Assembly (NCBI GenBank): GCA_949127695.1
Contig: CASBQH010000424.1
Span: 1-8,669, forward strand
From: Synechococcales cyanobacterium PMM_0073
Lineage (GTDB): Bacteria; Cyanobacteriota; Cyanobacteriia; Elainellales; Elainellaceae
Direction: 5' to 3'
Length of the DNA: 8,669 bases
Part shown: in pieces, positions 5,628-8,669 of the stretch
How positions within the stretch are numbered: the first letter of the stretch is position 1
Layout of the letters: each line of letters starts with the position of its first letter
Notes under the pieces: generated by a model
The model's input: the letters and a program-made list of their open reading frames with translations, nothing else
What the model was told of the DNA's origin: nothing
The model's database searches: none
Translations under genes and position numbers: made by a program

Positions 5628-8390
5628 GGCCGTCAAGATTGGCTCAGATTCGATATCGGGATGCTGGCCGTTTGTATCGGGTGGTTCGCCGCCAGTTATC
5701 TCAACGCTAGCGGCGGCGCTATCAGCTTCAACAACAGCAGGGCTATCGGCTTCTTGGCTGCTAGGCTCAGCCACCTGCTTTTCAAACACCAGCTTGTGAT
5801 CGACTAGATCGACGCGGATGCTGTCACCCTCAACAAAGGCATTCTCCAAGATTTTGGTAGCCAAGGGGTTTTCGACTTCCTTCTGGATTGCCCGCTTCAG
5901 CGGACGCGCCCCGTAAACCGGATCGTAGCCCACGTCGGCAATATAGTTTTGGGCTTCTGGCGTTAGTTCGAGGCTGATTTTTTGATCCGCCAGCAGACGA
6001 CGCACCCGCTGGAGCTGAATGCCAACAATTTGGCGCAGCTCCTTGAGGCTGAGCGGATGAAACAGAATAATATCATCTACCCGATTCAGGAATTCTGGCC
6101 GGAAGTGGCCGCGCAAAGCCCCCATCACCCGCCGCTGCATCTCTTCATACTGATTATTATCACCTGCCACATCCAGAATATATTCGCTGCCGATATTGCT
6201 AGTCATCACAATGACCGTATTGCGGCAGTCGGCGGTGCGTCCCTGCGAGTCGGTAATCCGGCCATCGTCCAGCAGTTGCAGCAAAATATTAAACACGTCA
6301 GGATGCGCCTTTTCCACCTCATCTAGCAGCAGCACTGAGTAAGGATGCCGCCGAATCGCCTCCGAAAGCTGACCGCCTTCTTCATAGCCAACATATCCCG
6401 GCGGTGCGCCGACCAAGCGAGCCACCGAGTTTTTCTCCATATATTCCGACATATCCAGCCGCACCATCGCGTCGTCGGCATCAAATAGGCTCTGCGCCAG
6501 CGCCCGGGCTAGCTCAGTTTTACCGACGCCCGTGGGGCCGAGAAACATAAACGAACCAATCGGGCGACCCGGATCTTTCATCCCGGCGCGCGCCCGCCGA
6601 ATTGCGGCTGAGACGGCCTCCACGGCTTCATGCTGGCCAATCACCCGCTGATGCAGATAGCTTTCGAGCTGGAGCAGCTTTTGGCGCTCAGACTCCATCA
6701 GTCGATTCACCGGAATGCCCGTCCATTTGGCGACAATTTCGGCAATGTCGGTTTCAGTCACCTGCTCGCGCAGCAGGGTTTCGCCGCGCTGCTGGATATC
6801 GACCAGGCTGGCTTCTTTGGCTTCTAGCTCGCGATGCACGGCTTCGAGACGGCCATATTTGAGCTGGGCGGCAGTGTTGAGATCGTAGTCGCGCTCGGCT
6901 TTGTCAATCTGGCGGCGCAGCAACTCTTCTTCCTGGCGCAGGCTGTTGATCTCGTCAATTAGCGCCTTTTCTGATTCCCACTGCGAGCTGAGCCGACTCT
7001 GCTCTTGCTGGAGTTCGGCAATTTCTTGGGCAATTTTTTCTAGCCGATCCTGCGAGCTGCGGTAAGAGCGAATCACCATCGCCGACTGGCCTTCGCCTTC
7101 AATCGACAGCTTTTCCATCTCCAGCTGAATCAGACGGCGGTCAATCGTTTCAAGCTCGACTGGCTTGGAGGTAATCTCCATTTTCAGCTGAGCGGCGGCT
7201 TCGTCCACTAGATCAATCGCCTTGTCGGGCAAAAACCGATCGCTGATGTAGCGATCCGATAGCGTCGCTGCCGCGACCAGCGCCGAATCGGCAATTTTGA
7301 CTTTGTGATGCACTTCGTAGCGCTCTTTGAGGCCGCGCAAAATCGAAATCGTATCTTCCACGTTGGGCTGATCGACATAGACCTGCTGGAAGCGCCGCTC
7401 TAGCGCCGCATCTTTTTCAATATATTTGCGGTATTCATCCAGCGTGGTTGCGCCAATGCAGCGCAGTTCGCCGCGTGAGAGCATCGGCTTGAGCAGGTTG
7501 CCTGCGTCCATTGTCCCCTGCGAGGCTCCGGCTCCCACCACCGTATGCAGCTCGTCAATAAACAGCACCACCTGCCCTTCAGAGCTGGTGACTTCGCGCA
7601 ATACCGCCCGCAGCCGATCTTCAAACTCGCCTCGGTATTTGGCTCCGGCAATTAGCGAACCCATATCGAGGCTAATCAAGCGGCGATCTTTGAGCGATTC
7701 GGGCACGTCGCCGTTGATAATTCGCTGCGCTAAGCCCTCGGCAATTGCGGTTTTGCCCACACCCGGTTCGCCAATTAGCACTGGATTATTTTTCATCCGG
7801 CGCGAGAGTACCTGCACGACGCGGCGAATTTCTTCGTCGCGGCCAATCACGGGGTCAAGCTTGCCCTGCCGCGCCGATTCGGTTAGGTCACGGCCATATT
7901 TTTCCAGCGCCTGATAGCCCGTTTCGGGGTTCTGATCTTTGACTTGCTGGCTGCCCCGCACGGCTTTAACTGCCGCTTCCAGCTTGCGCGTATCGACTTC
8001 AAAGCCCCGAAAAATCCGGCGTCCGGTGCGGTCATCTTCAGCCAGCGCCAGCAGCAGATGCTCAACTGAAACAAAGTCGTCGCTTAAGGTCTGACGAGCC
8101 GCTTCGGCCTTGTCCAGCAGCGTATCTAGCCCCTGTCCCAAATAGAGCTGGCTGCTAGAGCCACTGCGCTGCTGCCGCTGGGCAAAGGTTTCGAGCTGCT
8201 GCTTAAATTTAGCCGGACTGATGCCCGCTTTGGTCAGAATCGTTTGGGCAGCTCCTTCTTGCTCTAGCAGCGCCAAGATCACATGTTCCACCTCAAGCTG
8301 CTGATGCTGATACTGGCGAGCGACATCCTGCGATTTGACGATCGCCTCCCAGGCTTTTTCGGTGAACTTGCTCGGGTCAGTGGGCTGCAT
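5619..8390 (-). CDS. clpB: ATP-dependent disaggregase chaperone ClpB
   Basis: ClpB is a hexameric AAA+ unfoldase that pulls proteins out of aggregates together with DnaK, in the cytosol, and underlies heat tolerance. The 923-residue protein has an N-domain (1-145, starting [17 protein letters not shown]); first ATPase with Walker A GEPGVGKT (207-214), pore loop KYRG (251-254), Walker B LFIDE (276-280) and arginine fingers R332-R333; coiled-coil middle domain (about 410-535, with [16 protein letters not shown]); second ATPase with Walker A GPTGVGKT (618-625), pore loop GYVG (665-668), Walker B LLLDE (687-691), FLNR (767-770) and sensor-2 GAR (827-829). It lacks a ClpP-binding loop, as expected. 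Most ClpBs are about 860-880 residues; the surplus is an acidic, apparently disordered tail from about residue 871. No Shine-Dalgarno element is seen at the ATG (8390), but family alignment fixes the start. Cyanobacteria have more than one clpB paralogue; which one this is cannot be settled here. Confidence 0.97.
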   Translation of the reverse strand: MQPTDPSKFTEKAWEAIVKSQDVARQYQHQQLEVEHVILALLEQEGAAQTILTKAGISPAKFKQQLETFAQRQQRSGSSSQLYLGQGLDTLLDKAEAARQTLSDDFVSVEHLLLALAEDDRTGRRIFRGFEVDTRKLEAAVKAVRGSQQVKDQNPETGYQALEKYGRDLTESARQGKLDPVIGRDEEIRRVVQVLSRRMKNNPVLIGEPGVGKTAIAEGLAQRIINGDVPESLKDRRLISLDMGSLIAGAKYRGEFEDRLRAVLREVTSSEGQVVLFIDELHTVVGAGASQGTMDAGNLLKPMLSRGELRCIGATTLDEYRKYIEKDAALERRFQQVYVDQPNVEDTISILRGLKERYEVHHKVKIADSALVAAATLSDRYISDRFLPDKAIDLVDEAAAQLKMEITSKPVELETIDRRLIQLEMEKLSIEGEGQSAMVIRSYRSSQDRLEKIAQEIAELQQEQSRLSSQWESEKALIDEINSLRQEEELLRRQIDKAERDYDLNTAAQLKYGRLEAVHRELEAKEASLVDIQQRGETLLREQVTETDIAEIVAKWTGIPVNRLMESERQKLLQLESYLHQRVIGQHEAVEAVSAAIRRARAGMKDPGRPIGSFMFLGPTGVGKTELARALAQSLFDADDAMVRLDMSEYMEKNSVARLVGAPPGYVGYEEGGQLSEAIRRHPYSVLLLDEVEKAHPDVFNILLQLLDDGRITDSQGRTADCRNTVIVMTSNIGSEYILDVAGDNNQYEEMQRRVMGALRGHFRPEFLNRVDDIILFHPLSLKELRQIVGIQLQRVRRLLADQKISLELTPEAQNYIADVGYDPVYGARPLKRAIQKEVENPLATKILENAFVEGDSIRVDLVDHKLVFEKQVAEPSSQEADSPAVVEADSAAASVEITGGEPPDTNGQHPDIESEPILTADA

Positions 8391-8515
8391 GGCGGAATAA
8401 ACGTGATGAATGGCTTAACTTTGAGGCACTTTGGCGATTTTAGTATAACAACCTTGCTCGATCAGCCGATGCGCTGGGCTGCGTGATTTGCCTAGCTGGG
8501 CTGGTTCTAGCTGCG
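8391..8515. other. Intergenic region upstream of clpB
   Basis: These 125 bases hold the clpB promoter candidate (8442-8450) and the 3' flank of the truncated repeat gene. A short direct repeat of GCTGGGCTG (near 8473 and 8495) is present. No strong terminator hairpin with a T-run is seen for the upstream gene, so some read-through into clpB is possible. Confidence 0.4.
8442..8450 (-). promoter_or_regulatory. Extended -10 promoter candidate for clpB
   Basis: On the minus strand the bases read TGTTATACT: a TGn extension followed by TATACT, five of six matches to the -10 consensus. Transcription would begin near 8435, giving a leader of about 45 bases. No good -35 box lies 16-18 bases further upstream, which fits an extended -10 promoter. 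No CIRCE element (the HrcA heat-shock operator) is seen between 8391 and 8515. Confidence 0.45.
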
Positions 8516-8669
8516 CTAGTCAATGCTTTCTTCGGGCAGCACAAACGGCTTAGCGCGAATGATTGGCCTATCGTCTGAGTCAAGCACTTCTGGCTGGATC
8601 ACTTTTGGCTGGATTACTTCTGGCTGGATTACTTTTGGCTGAAGCACCTCTGGCTGAAGCACCTCTGGC
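8516..8669 (-). CDS. 3' end of an unidentified gene with PEV(L/I)Q repeats, cut by the window edge
   Basis: The frame is open from the window edge to a TAG at 8516-8518 and gives the last 50 residues of a protein. The visible part starts with six pentapeptides of the form P-(E/K)-V-(L/I)-(Q/D), followed by SDDRPIIRAK and the ending PFVLPEESID. The alternation of proline, charged and branched hydrophobic residues suggests an extended, rod-like or disordered linker near the C-terminus. Coding is supported because the 15-base repeat unit keeps the same frame, variation is E/K and L/I conservative, and the tail stays open past the repeats; another frame of this strand stops within the region. The N-terminal part and therefore the family are not visible. 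The gene is upstream of clpB on the same strand, with 125 bases between. Confidence 0.6.
   Translation of the reverse strand, partial: PEVLQPEVLQPKVIQPEVIQPKVIQPEVLDSDDRPIIRAKPFVLPEESID
8579..8668 (-). repeat. 15-bp tandem repeat, six units
   Basis: Six consecutive 15-base units are seen; on the minus strand they read like CCAGAGGTGCTTCAG or CCAAAAGTAATCCAG. The two units nearest the edge (8654-8668 and 8639-8653) are identical, and the inner four alternate between E and K codons at position 2. Further copies may lie beyond the window. Confidence 0.85.

Noticed and set aside
7426..7914. A 162-residue plus-strand open frame inside clpB
   Set aside because: It lies opposite the highly conserved first ATPase domain of ClpB; its serine/proline/arginine-rich content is typical of an antisense shadow.
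8391..8515. CIRCE heat-shock operator upstream of clpB
   Set aside because: No TTAGCACTC-N9-GAGTGCTAA or near match is present.
8579..8668. CRISPR array at the right end
   Set aside because: Units are 15 bases with no unique spacers between them and stay in a coding frame, so this is a protein-coding tandem repeat.
1..8669. HIP1 octamer (GCGATCGC) repeats
   Set aside because: Only partial matches such as CGATCG are seen; no full octamer was found by reading the window.

Overview
The window comes from a cyanobacterium. The strongest marker is a 43-residue Psb30 (Ycf12), a photosystem II core subunit found only in oxygenic phototrophs. A tandem pair of half-size UPF0016/GDT1 manganese-transporter genes and a ClpB beginning with the MQPTDP N-terminus I associate with cyanobacterial ClpB agree with this. 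Base composition is moderately GC-rich and genes are tightly packed. The HIP1 octamer GCGATCGC, very common in many cyanobacteria, is not seen here. Genus cannot be fixed from the sequence alone.

Layout. Positions 1-165 are intergenic and hold a 14-bp perfect hairpin. psb30 (166-297) is on the minus strand. Diverging from it on the plus strand are a small cysteine-cluster (YkgJ-type) protein (465-815) and two UPF0016 half-transporters (914-1282 and 1312-1629). Facing them on the minus strand are a 667-residue ABC exporter/importer half-transporter of the SbmA/BacA-YddA/ABCD type (1667-3670) and, upstream of it, a DUF72 (YecE-like) protein (3732-4595) that ends in a sliding-clamp-like QLDLF tail. 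A divergent plus-strand gene (4780-5124) encodes a secreted protein whose mature part is almost entirely 15-residue repeats; it is followed by a clear intrinsic terminator. Next is a DUF2283 protein (5401-5601) with its own likely promoter and an inverted repeat in its leader. On the minus strand is clpB (5619-8390), with an acidic C-terminal extension, and then the 3' end of a further minus-strand gene (8516-8669) ending in PEV(L/I)Q pentapeptide repeats.

How the genes may work together. Psb30 and the UPF0016 pair suggest a photosystem II/manganese theme at the left end, with the cysteine-cluster protein possibly linked to metal handling; this is inference from position. The ABC transporter and DUF72 gene are codirectional and 61 bp apart, so could be co-transcribed. 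The repeat protein, DUF2283 protein and ClpB look like separate transcription units. No mobile element, tRNA, rRNA or CRISPR array was found. The least explained items are the secreted 15-residue-repeat protein, the clamp-like tail on the DUF72 protein, and the truncated repeat gene at the right edge.
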